In this document: piece after piece, positions 44,742 to 56,015 of the stretch
Position numbering within the stretch: the first letter of the stretch is position 1
Layout of the letters: each line of letters begins with the position of its first letter
From: Anaeramoeba flamelloides
Taxonomy: Eukaryota; Metamonada; Anaeramoebidae
Assembly (NCBI GenBank): GCA_027625915.1
Contig: JANTQA010000032.1
Coordinates: 4,278,001 to 4,342,000 of the forward strand
Reading direction: 5' to 3'
Length of the DNA stretch: 64,000 nt
Notes under the pieces: model-generated
Seen by the model: only the letters and a program-made list of their open reading frames with translations
Told to the model about the DNA's origin: nothing
Databases searched by the model: none
Position numbers and translations under genes: made by a program

Positions 44742-45367
44742 TATTAGTGTATAATTATTTTTTTTTCTTTGAAAATAGTGATAAGAGAAATCCTTTTTTC
44801 TTGAGTATATTATAAATTGTTGAAAAATTACAACCCTTTTATTAAAAATACAAGAAAACTAAATCAAATATTGAATCCTTGGAGATCTAAAAAAAATGAT
44901 CATTTATTTTATTTTCAACAATTTATTAACTTTCTTGAAATATTGTATGATCATGAAATTTTGGTAATCTTTGTAAAAAAACGAATTTTAGAATAATAGC
45001 TTTTTGAAAGATTTTTTTATAAGAATTATTAATATGTATTAATTTTATTTGTTTTAAAATCTTTAAAAAATCTTTAAAATATTGTGAAATAATAATGAAA
45101 TTGAATTATATTGATACTTATAATCTTTTGGTTTTTACGAACTGAAATAATTAAGATTGAGTCTATGAATTATTGATGAAAAATAATCAATGAAAAAAAA
45201 ATTAAAAATTCTCAAATTATGGTTATCAGTTGTATTTACCAGGGTTTTAAAAAGGTATTTTTAGGAGAAAATATATAAACTCAATGAATTGGTGATTTTT
45301 CTCAGTTTTTTGGTTGAACTAAGAGAAAAAATTGATTTGAATTGTTCAATGTATCAAAAAATTATAT

Positions 45368-46072
45368 AAACAATTTTTCAGTCAAAGACGCCCAGTTGTA
45401 ATGGGTATAATACATCTGTTTAAAGGGTTTGCATAATATTAGAAGAAAAATTTTATTTTGGAAATTTTCAAAATTGAAATCATTTTTTCACATTTCTACA
45501 CATTTTTGTTTTTTTTTTTTCGTTTTTTTTTTTAAAAACCTAATTCAGTTGCCAAAAAATTTTTTATTGCAAGATCAATAGTCACTTGGTAAAAACATGT
45601 TATTCTAAGGTTATTGAAACCATGTAAAGATTGTTGAGAAATCCTATTGATTTCTATTGCAATTCAATTCGATCTTTGATCTTGATATTTTTTTAATAAA
45701 TGTGAAAAATTTCCACTTCATTTTCTTTTCTTTTTCAAATAGAGACAACAAATACCAACAAACTTCGTTTGGGGGCTTGATTTCTAAAAGAAAAGTATGG
45801 AAAATGAAGTGAAAAATGTTTGATATTTATTATTCAAATACCAGTAGAAGTTCAAAACGAACATCCTTGTTTTTCTCAATAGGGTCCTAAGAATTTGAGT
45901 TTTTCAATTTTTAAGAAAATCTATTGATTAATTAGTTTTCTTTCAGACATTTGTCAACAATTCTTTGATGTGTATTATTCTGTTTATTTCTTATTTGTTC
46001 TTCAAAGGTCAATTATATAAAATAAGGGGTATTTGAAAAAAAGGTTGGACACCTTTGACTGAAACAGAGTTT
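45368..46072 (-). mobile_element. D-family MITE, copy b (inverted, with nested insert)
   Basis: Reverse complement of copy a almost base for base, including the 180-bp palindromic insert. The ends are TTTTTCAGTCAAAGACGCCC and GGACACCTTTGACTGAAAC. With copy a it forms an inverted pair enclosing 4.3 kb that contains one tRNA copy, repeat F and two P elements. Confidence 0.85.
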
Positions 46073-46087
46073 ATTTTTCAGTTTTAA

Positions 46088-47688
46088 GGGAGTAGCCACG
46101 GTAAAGATATATTTTCATTTTTTTGCAATTCTGAAGAGGATCAGAAAATAACATTTTTTACTCTGGTTGTATCTCATTGATTTTTATTATTTAAAGTACT
46201 TCATTCATTAGATTTTTTAAATTTTTTTTTTCAAAGTCTCAAAGAAATTGCCACAATAGAATGTTGAGTTGAATTGCTTAAAATAGTGTTTTGAATGTTG
46301 AATAACTTATCTTTTATCCTTCTCTCAACATTCTATTCTGGCATTTAATTTTTTCATTTTTTTCATTTTTTTATTTTTTCATCATTTTTGAGATTTTTTA
46401 ATCCGGACAACAAAAAGCAATTAGATATATTTTTATATTAGTGGCATTTTAGGATTAATGGATTTTGTTTAAAAAGAACAACAATATTACAATTGAAAGA
46501 ATCATAAAAGGAAATATAAATGGGACTTAAATAGCTAGAAGATTCCAAAAAAAGAATAATTAAGTCAAATTATTACTTGTTAGGATTTTAAATCGTTGGG
46601 TTTAGTGGAAATGGAGAAGTGAATATGGTTATACTGTTAATTGTAAAATAAAAAGAATAAAAGTTTCATTTAGCTTTCCATAAAAATACACAACCCAAGA
46701 ACCAAAATAAAATCATCAAAGTTCCCAATTATAATAAGAGGCTATTAATAATTTAAGCTTCTTTTAAAGATGATTAGAAAAATTTGAATGGTTGCCTGAT
46801 TTATAAAATATGTTTTTTGGAAAGGTGAATGAAAATTTTTTTCAATTTATTTTGATACAAATAGTATGTTATCAAAGTTTAAACCACACAATAGATACAA
46901 GTTTTATTCAAAGAATCTGAAATTATCTTCTCCCAGAAAAAAAAAACTTAACCACATTCCAAAAATTTGGACACATCTAAAATCAAAAATAGGAAAACAA
47001 AAACTCAATTTATTATATTTTTCCAAACGTAATATAAAACAATATTTAAGTAACATAGTATTAATGGTTTTTTAAGTAATCGTTTTCATCCAAATATAAC
47101 AATTCAATATAAAATAAAAAATCAAAACAAGTGTGTCCAAAAATAAGGAAACGAGCTTAAATGACAGAGTTTGAACAAAAAATATATTGGTAGATTTGTT
47201 AAAATTACACCAATAATGGTTGATCGATCAAATGATAAGATACCATGCACCGGTTGTATGTGGATTTTTCAATTTAAGAAACTCAACTGTAACCATCTAT
47301 AAAAAATTTTCAGATCTAACGAAACAGATTAAGTAACTGAAAAAAAGAAAATGAAAACAAAACAAAAAAGACAAAAAATGAAATAGTTTGTTGAATTAAA
47401 ATCAATTTCGAATTGGATGTAAATCATGTTATTGTTATTTTCCCAACTGTTTAAACTGTGTCCAAATTAATGGAATTAAGTTTATGTTAATAAAAAAATA
47501 ATAATAAAAAAAAAACTATTTTATCAATATAATCTCATTTTTTTATTGTTGAACATTACTAAAAAAAAATATCAAATAATTTTTTTAAAAAAATTTTTAG
47601 AGAATCTACGATCAAACGCCACTAAAATAAAATGTTCTTATCTCATCTCTCTCAAATTTTTATCATGTCTTATGGTGTAGATACTCCC
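46088..47688. mobile_element. TTAA-flanked element ending GGGAGTA (1,601 bp), with family E nested
   Basis: TTAA lies on both sides (46084-46087 and 47689-47692). The left end is GGGAGTAGCCAC and the right end reverse-complements to GGGAGTATCTACAC. These termini resemble those of family A (GGGATTAGC) and of the 1.1-kb element at 54817 (GGGACTAGTC). At 46470-46640 a broken frame shows a helix-turn-helix-like piece (IARRFQKKNN, then GYTVNCKIKR), possibly transposase debris. A family E copy occupies about 46950-47480. Confidence 0.55.
46950..47480 (+). mobile_element. Family E, copy 4 (diverged, nested)
   Basis: The left end CATTCCAAAAATTTGGACAC corresponds to the E terminus. The right part shares TTGATCGATCAAATG and AAACTCAACTGTAACC with copy 1. 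Inner GTGTGTCCAAAAATAAGG corresponds to GGTGTGTTAAAAATTTTGG. The 69-codon open frame at 46866 spans the E terminus and is not a gene. Confidence 0.6.
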
Positions 47689-48279
47689 TTAAATAATTAT
47701 TGTAATTTTTTTGAAATGAAGTAGATTTTTTATAATGAATTATTTTCAAACTTTCAGTTTCATTTTTTAGAGGAGTGTTTTGGTACACTAACTTTACAAA
47801 CTAATTTCTGTCTTCTTTCAAAGAAAAAATTTTTTTAAAAATAATTTGGAAATATGTTGAATTTTGAACTTTTCAAAAATGAGAAAAATGGATCAAAACT
47901 TTTAAAAACAATAATTCTTTTCTGAGAATTGGATTTTAAAGATGTTTGGAATTATAGTTATCAGACCTTGACACGATTTTTCGATTAACAGTTTGTGTAA
48001 ACTTTTTGAGTTGTCAGATTTTTTGTTCTTTTTTATGATATATGTTTTGTTTATTTTTAGACTTTATAATAAATTTATATTTAATATGTCTTTTTTATGA
48101 GTTATTTAATTGTTGATATACTCTTTTGAGAAATTAGGTGAATAGTATTGAATGTAATATTTATGATATTAGTTTGAATTATGTAGATTATTTGTTTTGA
48201 GGATAATTGAGCGATAATCAATTTTTCGATAAGTGGATTAAATGAGGGAAAAAAAAAGTGAAAAAACTATTTATCTAAC

Positions 48280-48534
48280 TTAGTTAATTATTTTTCGTCT
48301 CTGTTTTCGTAAAAGGTTCTATGGTGTAATGGCAGCATGAGAGGTTTTGATTCTCTAGACCTAGGTTCGATTCCTAGTAGAACCAAGTTACTTTTTTTTC
48401 AACTTTTTTGATACAAAAAAGTTTATTTAGATGTTTTTCTATTTGGTTTATAAGAAAGGTTTTTTCAACAATAAATATAGTTTTTTTTTCAAAGATCCCA
48501 AAAAAATATTCCATTTTTTGACAAATTTTTTTTT
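48280..48534 (+). repeat. Duplicated tRNA block, copy 2
   Basis: Same 250-base block as 42413-42662. The right half of a family A MITE begins about 50 bases after it. Confidence 0.85.
48315..48385 (+). tRNA. tRNA-Gln(TTG)
   Basis: The 71-base cloverleaf closes: acceptor GGTTCTA / TAGAACC, D arm GTGT / GCAT, G26, anticodon stem AGAGG / TCTCT (one G-U), loop TTTTGAT with anticodon TTG, four-base variable loop AGAC, and T arm CTAGG-TTCGATT-CCTAG. A short T run downstream fits Pol III termination. The other copy at 42448 lacks one loop base. Confidence 0.93.
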
Positions 48535-48584
48535 TTAAGGTTAGGATAATCGAAGTTTTTAAAAAATGATAATCTATTGTCTTA

Positions 48585-48802
48585 AGTTAAGTTTTTTAGA
48601 TTTGGAAAAGGAATTAAATAAAAAAAATTTCAAAAATGAACTTTTTTAATTGGTGATCATTGGTAAAAAATGTAATAATTTATTGTGTAATAAGAGCTAT
48701 AATATATTTTTAAGAGCTATTTGAGTTATTATACACTAACACCATTCACAGTTAATCCTAACAGACTTTAATTATAAGGAAATCTATGGTTACACTAATC
48801 CC
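48585..48802 (+). mobile_element. Family A MITE, right half
   Basis: Matches the last 220 bases of 26542-27290 (GTAAAAAATGTAATAATTTA, then AAGGAAATCTATGG) and ends in ACTAATCCC before TTAA. The left half is absent. Confidence 0.75.
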
Positions 48803-48809
48803 TTAATAG

Positions 48810-49736
48810 TTATTTAATATTTCTAAAAAAAAAAATCAAAAATTGAAAAAAATTGTAGTCCAAATTTTTAGTTTAGAATATTTAATATTTAATAATTAAA
48901 AATATTTTGGACTATATTCATAAATGGTGTATAAGCGTAAATACTAAATTTAAAAAAAAAAATAAATTATTTAGTATTTAACAAAAATAAATAATTATAT
49001 AGTATTTATATGTTGTTTTACAATTATTATAAATATCCAAAAACCTGATATTGTAAAAAATAAAAACAAAATCTTAAAAAAAAAAAAATAATTCTAATGA
49101 GTATAATGAAATTTTTGTTAGTGAAATTTCAAGGAAATAATTGTTAACAGTAATATTTTTTGATAATAAAGAAAATAATTTTAAAATAAATTATATAATC
49201 TCGTTTTTCTTAATGTTCATAGGTATTTTCTTAGATCTTTGTGTTTTTTTTTTTTAAAAACATTGAACTAATCTAAAACTTACACAAAAGATTAAATCTC
49301 CAAAGAAAAAAGAAATATGGAAATAAAATAAAATTTTAAATTCCTAATTATTTTGAGGATTTTCAATCTGGTAGAAAATAAATAAGATTGAAATCCAATA
49401 AATAGTTAGAATAACTCTTAATGTTCGGAAGAGATAATAAAAAAAATTTTTTTTTTATTAAATAAAATCGAGATTAAATGAATTTAATATAAATTTGATT
49501 TAAAATTCACAGTGAAAATTATTTAGAAATAACTAGTAATTTGTTTTAAATCAAAAGTTTTACAAAATTTTTTTGGTGAAGAATTCAAACATAAAACCAA
49601 TTAAAGAAGAATGAATTATATCAAATGTTTAAAGATAAGATTAAGAAATAAATGATTAATAATATTTTTTTCTTGATCAATTCTTCAATTTTTTTGATTT
49701 CCATTTTTTAATTGGATTGGTAAAATATATTATACT

Positions 49737-49771
<35 letters not shown>

Positions 49772-50359
49772 CATTATCTTATTAAAAAATTCAGTTCTTC
49801 ACTTAAAAAAGGGATTTGTATGATTCAGTTTCGAATAAAGTGGGATACTCAAAATTGGTAAAATGTACTTCATCCTGATAGAATATAGAAGATCACTTAT
49901 TTTTTTAATCAGAAATAATAACATCACCAAGATTACAAAAAATGAATCCTCATACAAGTCACCTAGCTCATCAGATCTCCAACAGTAAAAGTTCATGGTT
50001 GGATAGAAATTATAAGTAAATTTAAATCAAATCTACTACCATTTGAACAACAGTGAATAACTTTATATCTTCTAATATATTCCATTTACCTGATGAATTT
50101 TTTCCCCTAAGATTATAATGTACCATAAAAAAAAAGAGAGAGGTGGGGGTGTTGGTTTAAAAATAAAAAAAAAAGTAAAGTAAAAGAAAGAAAATATTAT
50201 ATTTATTAATTGAATTTTTAAATTCCATAACTTCTTTTTTTATATGTTTTAATTATACAATGGCATACAATCAATAAGAAGGGTGTAATATCGTATTCTT
50301 ATTTATTATAACTTTATATATTGTTATACATCACAATAAAAATATATTCTTCTTTGTTT
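48810..50359. other. Spacer 3' of the coiled-coil gene
   Basis: AT-rich, with a TA microsatellite at 49739-49770. The region just left of 50360 (including A/T runs and a G-rich patch AGAGAGGTGGGGGTGTTGG near 50135) would be the 3' flank of the minus-strand gene. No gene is supported. Confidence 0.35.
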
Positions 50360-53125
50360 TTATTTTTTATTACTATTGTGGGTTTTAGAAGTTGGGGATT
50401 TTAAAATTGAATCTGACCAAAGAACATTCTCAAAAGTATCTTTTGAATATTTTTTTTTATTTATTTGGTAGTTTTTGGTGATTTTTTCAATTTCATTTTT
50501 TTCACTGGACAAAAGTTTACAAAATTGATCTCTTTCTTTTTCAACTTTTAATAAATTCTTTTCGATTTCTTTGGAATTTTGTAAAATTTTGTTTAAATCT
50601 AAAAGTTTCTTTATTTCCTTTTCTATATGAACAATTTTATTTTTTAAATAGTTATATTTGTTGTCCAATTTTTTTATAAAGTTCACTTTCACCTCTAATT
50701 GCTTTTCTAATTTCCTAATAGTCTTTTTATATTCCTCAATTTCTGTTTGTTTATTGTTCACATTAAAAATATCCTTATTAATTTTAGATTGTGTATCAAA
50801 ATTCGAATCAGAATTAGAATCAGAATCAGAATCGGAATTGGAATCAGAACTATCAATCCCAAATGCAATTATATTAAAAGAAGCGCTTGAAGAATTTTTT
50901 TGTTGTATTTTTGTTATTAATTTTTCTTGTTCTTTAATCTTTATTTTTGATTGAATTAATTGCTGTGTTAAAGCCTTATTTATTTCTAATAATGTCTTTT
51001 TTTTTTTTTTTTTCGTATTTTTATTTTGTGAAATTAGTTCGTTTAATTTTTTTATTAATTTGTTAAGTTGTTGTTTTAAGTCTTTGATATTTTTTTTTAA
51101 TTCCTTTATTTGTGTTTTTCTTTCTTGGTTTGTTTGGGTGTTAAGAATTTCTTCGTTTTCATTTTCCACTTCATTCTCTTTCTCTTTCTCTTTCTCTTCT
51201 CCTCCATTTTTATTTTCCTTTTCCTCTTTAAACTCCTTACCATCAACTTTTTCTTTCCCTTTTTTGATATTTTTTTCAAAATCATTACCTTCATTTTTGA
51301 TATTTTTTTCAATTGATTTTCCTTTTTTATTTTTATTATTTTTAAATTCTTTCTGCTCTTTCATTTTTTTTTCTGATCTCTTTGGTTTGATTATAGTTGT
51401 TTTTTTGTTTTTTTGTTTTTTTTGGTTTTTTTCTTGAAGTGTTTTTAGTTCCTTAATTTTTGATTGTTTTTTTTTATAAGAGTTTTCTTTTTGTTTTTTT
51501 TTTGTAATATACATTTGATAAAATTGATCTCTTTCCTGTTTAATTTGAGCGTATGCTGCTACAATTTCATTTGAAGAAATTTGAATTTGATTTAAATTTT
51601 CAAGTTTGGATTTTTCTTTTTGTAAATTCTGATAATTATTTTTTATTTTTTTATAGTTTTTTTCTTTCTTTTTTATTAATTGTTTCTTTTTTTCTAATTG
51701 TTTTTTTAATACACTAATTTGTTTTTCAAATTCTTCAAATTCATTGACATTTTCATTTTCATCATTCTTTATTTTCTTAGTGCTCTTCGCATTGTCTTCA
51801 TTTTCAGAATCAGAATGATTTTTACTCTTGTTTTCTAATTGTAAATCATCAAAATTTAGAAAAAAGCTTGTTTTTTCGGTGTCCTTATAGTTCTGAAGTT
51901 TTTCAATCATAGCTTTTTGTTTTTCAATTTTGGAATTTTCTTTGAGTAATTGCTTTTCTAACTCCAAATTGTTTTGTTCTAATTGCTCAATTTTTTCGTT
52001 TGCATCTTTTTTATTCTTTAATCCTTGCTTTTGTAAAATTTCTTCAATTTCTTTGGTGACTTTATCGATTCTTTTATGAAGTTCTTTTTCTTTTTTTTTC
52101 AATCCATACAATGTTAATTTTAGTTCTTCTTCCTTTTCTTCTTCTTCTTGTATTTTTTTTTGTTTTCGCTTTTCCTCTAATTCGTTTTTTTTCTCTTTTT
52201 CTTTTTCTTTTTCCTTTTCTTTTTTCAGATTGTTTAATTCCTTTAAGAGCCTTTCAATGAGTTTTTTTTGATTTTCGTTTTCAATCAAGAGTCTTGTCTT
52301 TTTTTCTTTTGTTCGCTTTAATTTGCCAAGAAATTTGTTTTTTTCCTTTGTTAATTGATCACATTTTTTCTTCATTTCTTGATAGAGCCTTTCAATTGTT
52401 CGTAACTGTTCAAGTTTTTTCTTCGTTTTGTTAATTTTTTGATATTTCTTTCCCAAAATATTTTTAATGATGAAATCGATCTTTTTTTCCTCTTGCTGCA
52501 ATCTTCGGATTAAAGAGTGCACGTTATTTTCTTTTTCATTTTCATCTCCATTTTCGCTTTGGTATGTGCTTTCTTTCTCTTGTTCTTTTTCATCCTCAAT
52601 CATTTGTAGTAATAACTTTTCTTGTTTTAACAATCGCTTGTTTTGTATTTGGAAACTCTTGTTTGTTGTAATTTCTTCCTTCTTTTTCTCTTGATCTCGA
52701 TCTTGAACCTTGTTTTGTTCACCCTTGTGCATTTTTTGTGGTTCAGCTAAGTTGTTACTAACCCATTGTATAAATTGTTTCATTTTTTCTATGAGCCCCT
52801 TGACTGTAGCATTCTTTGGAATAACTATTTCGGTTTCTTGATTCGATAAGATTTCAATACCTTCAGCTAATATTTGTTGAATTGATTCATAGTCAAATGT
52901 GATGAACTCACTCTCTTCGTATTTTGTTAATTCTTTTGAATTCTGAAATTTTTGAAGGAAATCCAGCTTCAAAAAGAGTTGATGGAAATAGAACATTAAT
53001 TTTTTATTATAAGAGAACTTTTTCAACATTTGGTTCTGGTTTTTGTTTTCCCCTGACTTTTCATAATGGAGAACTAAACTGTCAAATTGTCTTTGTCGAT
53101 TCTTAATTAATTTTTTTTCTGTCAT
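50360..53125 (-). CDS. Large coiled-coil protein, 921 residues, unknown role
   Basis: A single-exon minus-strand frame starts MTEKKLIKNRQRQF and ends in TAA. The N-terminal 130 residues look globular and helical (FDSLVLHYEKSG, then FITFDYESIQQILAEGIEIL). From about residue 170 on it is almost all Lys/Glu/Gln/Asn/Leu with heptad-like spacing, typical of long parallel coiled coils. It is interrupted by low-complexity tracts: KEKEKEKEKE near residue 310, a Glu/Lys stretch near 620-660, and an alternating Ser/Asp tract (DSDSDSNSDS) near 765. No motor, CH, GRIP or membrane segment is seen. Long coiled coils serve as golgins, centrosomal, tethering or cytoskeletal proteins, but nothing here selects one. 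Antisense frames inside it are shadows. Confidence 0.85.
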   Translation of the reverse strand: MTEKKLIKNRQRQFDSLVLHYEKSGENKNQNQMLKKFSYNKKLMFYFHQLFLKLDFLQKFQNSKELTKYEESEFITFDYESIQQILAEGIEILSNQETEIVIPKNATVKGLIEKMKQFIQWVSNNLAEPQKMHKGEQNKVQDRDQEKKKEEITTNKSFQIQNKRLLKQEKLLLQMIEDEKEQEKESTYQSENGDENEKENNVHSLIRRLQQEEKKIDFIIKNILGKKYQKINKTKKKLEQLRTIERLYQEMKKKCDQLTKEKNKFLGKLKRTKEKKTRLLIENENQKKLIERLLKELNNLKKEKEKEKEKEKKNELEEKRKQKKIQEEEEKEEELKLTLYGLKKKEKELHKRIDKVTKEIEEILQKQGLKNKKDANEKIEQLEQNNLELEKQLLKENSKIEKQKAMIEKLQNYKDTEKTSFFLNFDDLQLENKSKNHSDSENEDNAKSTKKIKNDENENVNEFEEFEKQISVLKKQLEKKKQLIKKKEKNYKKIKNNYQNLQKEKSKLENLNQIQISSNEIVAAYAQIKQERDQFYQMYITKKKQKENSYKKKQSKIKELKTLQEKNQKKQKNKKTTIIKPKRSEKKMKEQKEFKNNKNKKGKSIEKNIKNEGNDFEKNIKKGKEKVDGKEFKEEKENKNGGEEKEKEKENEVENENEEILNTQTNQERKTQIKELKKNIKDLKQQLNKLIKKLNELISQNKNTKKKKKKTLLEINKALTQQLIQSKIKIKEQEKLITKIQQKNSSSASFNIIAFGIDSSDSNSDSDSDSNSDSNFDTQSKINKDIFNVNNKQTEIEEYKKTIRKLEKQLEVKVNFIKKLDNKYNYLKNKIVHIEKEIKKLLDLNKILQNSKEIEKNLLKVEKERDQFCKLLSSEKNEIEKITKNYQINKKKYSKDTFENVLWSDSILKSPTSKTHNSNKK

Positions 53126-54812
53126 TGAGAAAAAATGTAGAAAAATTTAAAAAATGAAAAAAAAGGGGTTTTGGCAAATTGTATTTTAATGGCCAAAAAA
53201 TCTTAAAAAAATTGTAATTATTTTTATCAAACCCAGGGTGAAGAAGTTTGTAATTTTGTGATGATCTTATTAAAATCGAGGAAAATCATTCAAAATGTGA
53301 TATTCTACTAAATTTCGATAATATTGAAAAATCGTGATAAATTTAGAAATAGTGATAAATTGTAATCTCGATATAACAGTTGATGGGTTTTTGGTTTATT
53401 AAAAAAGATTTTTTAAAAAGAAAAAATTTGTTTTGATCAAAAAAAAGATTCGATGAAAAAAAGTTATTCTTTGAAAAATCGAGAAAAAAGAAACTTAATA
53501 TAATCAAGGTTTGATCAAGAGTTTTCATTTTAGTTTTCTTTTGGTTTGGTTGACAAACCATTGATCCTTTTAGGCCAACAACATATTCTACAGAGGATAA
53601 ATCAAATTTCTTCATCCATATTATAGTAGCACTAGAGGCCTCTCTGTAGAAAAATTCTAAGGGAAGAATTAACCCTTCAGACGATCTTTATTAAATATGT
53701 TCTTGTGTTAAAAGCATTTTCTTTATTCTATGTAAGCGGAAAAGAACATGGATAACTTTTCAAATGCTTTCACAACAACCTAGCCAGATGATCACCACCG
53801 ATTATTAATATTGTTTGGACATTAGTTTTTTTTCTTGTTCTTGTTCTTCTTTGTGCATCTTTGTATTGGGCAGCAAAACACAATTAGAGCTTGAAGTTTT
53901 TTTTTGACCCATCAATAAGAAGAAAAATTTCTCTTTATTCTTTTTGGTTATTTAACTTTTACAGCAATCCCTGTTTTACAAAACATGTTTACATAAAAAT
54001 TTTAGTTGATTTTCTGGGGGGTGTAAAATTAGGTTAGGGTATTATTTTTTATTGAATTGAAAGATCCAACCAACTTATAAATGGAAACTTTGTAATAAAA
54101 AAATGAATAAAATTGAAACTACCTCGATTAAAAATTTATTGTTTATTTTTCCTCTATTAGAAATTAATTTGTTATTTTTATAAAGAGGAAAATGTTTAGG
54201 TGGGTTTCTTTGTGTTAAAGTTCTCTTCATTAAAGTATGGAAAGTTTTTTTTAAACCTCAAAAAGTTGTTATTCTCTACGATTTTCAATTTTTAGTGTTT
54301 CTTAAATAGGTAATAATTTATCTTATATTGGAAAGCTTTCAAAACTAAAGCAATGTTTAAAGAGGTGTGTTGTTATAGTTGCTGTTGGTTTTGAGTTTAG
54401 GAGATCATTTTTGCTTTGTCTACCTTTGAAAAATTAGTTTTCTGTTGATTTTTTTATATATCAAAATTACTTTTGATTTAAAAAAAGTTTTTGAATTTGA
54501 CAAATAAATTGAAAAATTGAATTGGAGAAAAACAAAATCCTCAAAATGATTTCTGCTTTGATTAAATTGAATTAGTATATAAAAAAGAATTATTTAAGAT
54601 ATCTAAGAATAAAAATTATTGATATTTTTTGATATTGGAGAATGAAATTATGTTCACAATAAAACACCTTTAAGGACTTTCTGAATTTTATGCTCTGTGA
54701 ACATTGAAATACAAAGCAGTAAATAGATTAAGACCTTTAAAATATAGTGAATTGAGGGAAAGTCAAATATTGTCAATTTTTAGCAATTTAAGATTTTGAC
54801 AAAAATCGTTTA
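53126..54812. other. Spacer 5' of the coiled-coil gene
   Basis: AT-rich. The stretch 53600-53900 is a little richer in G and C (CACTAGAGGCCTCTCTGTAG) but has no ORF or RNA that I can define. The 53343-53615 minus frame has no motif. Confidence 0.35.
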
Positions 54813-54816
54813 TTAA

Positions 54817-55952
54817 GGGACTAGTCTAAATTAATTTTTTTTTTTGACCAATAACTAAATAAGGAATCCTTATCTTGAAATATGTTTAAAATTGAAAATA
54901 GACAGGTTTTTTCAATGTTGAAACTTTTAATTCTTGTTTTTTTAAAATTTTACAATTCTGTCAAAAAAAGTTACTTTTAAAAATTTTTTTTTGAAAAAAT
55001 ATCTTTATCGGATGAGAATTTTTTGATTAATTTTGGATTTACAGTCAGTTTCAATTTTAAGGCACAAACTTTCAACGAAATTTAAGGCACAACAAAAATC
55101 ACAAATTAACGCACAAAATTTGTAATTTTTTTTTTTTACAATTTATTTTACTAGAATCTGAATTTTGTGCCTTAATTTGAGATTTTTTTTATGCCTTAAA
55201 TTTCGTTGAAAGTTTGTGCCTTAAAAGTGAAACTGACTGTAATTATTTTCTCAAAAATAATATTTATTCTCATTTTTGAAAACGAAAAAATAATTTAAAA
55301 CTGGTGAATATTTTCTCCTTCACTTTTGTTCATCCAACTTGACTCTATAAAGAACTCAATTTGTTTTATCAATAATTACTTTTTTAAAAAATAGTTCTTA
55401 TTCTTTTCTTGGATTTTTTTTGACTCTGACAAAAACTTTTGGAATGATAATTTGGGAACACTTAAAAAAACTTCAAATTCAACAAAAACAAAAGAGTGTA
55501 AACTGAAAAAGTAGATTCATGAAAAAAAAAAGAATGGTACAATATAAAAAAAGAAAATCTTTTATTAAGAGTAAAGCATATATTGTATATTTTTTTCGAA
55601 TCAAACTATGTTTTCTTTCAAATCTAAAAAAAAACCTTTCAGGTTTATAGTTCAAACTATTTTTTGTACGTCTTACACAAAAATAACAAGTTTTTACTTT
55701 CTTGCTCATATTTTTTATTATTTTTTGTATTTTTGCGAAAAGTTGAAAAAAAGCAACTTTCAAAAAAGTGAAAAAATGCAAAAAGTTTTTATTTCTATAA
55801 AAACAATAACTAAATTTAATGAATTTCATTTAGCAATATTTCATTAATATACTAAGCATTTTTTCAATTTGATTTCAAATCTAAGTAATTGGCAAAAAAA
55901 ATTCTAAATCTCTATTAAATTTACCTAAAAAAATTTAATATAGACTAGTCCC
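54817..55952. mobile_element. TTAA-flanked element ending GGGACTAGTC (1,136 bp)
   Basis: TTAA lies on both sides (54813-54816 and 55953-55956). Terminal inverted repeats of about 20 bases start GGGACTAGTCTA at both ends. A family P MITE sits inside at 55042-55239 with its own TA duplication, so it inserted later. The opposing 116- and 79-codon frames at 55479-55847 overlap each other and lack motifs. Confidence 0.8.
55042..55239. mobile_element. Palindromic MITE family P, copy 3 (198 bp, nested)
   Basis: TA duplications at 55040-55041 and 55240-55241. Ends CAGTCAGTTTCAATTTTAAG and its near-perfect reverse complement. The AAGGCACAA motif appears in both arms. Confidence 0.88.
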
Positions 55953-56015
55953 TTAATCCAAAAACTTTTCGAAAAATCCCAACAAAACAAGGCAAAAATA
56001 AAAAGCTATTTTTTT

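Noticed and set aside
46866-47075. LNHIPKIWTHLKSKI resembles the LNPIE-W-LK motif at the end of Tc1/mariner transposases
   Set aside because: The same bases are the left terminal repeat of a family E copy (compare 25283 and 37513), so the resemblance is most likely chance. No first or second catalytic Asp is visible.
55479-55847. Two opposing frames of 116 and 79 codons inside the 1.1-kb TTAA element
   Set aside because: They overlap each other, are low in complexity and have no transposase motif. At most one could be real and neither is supported.
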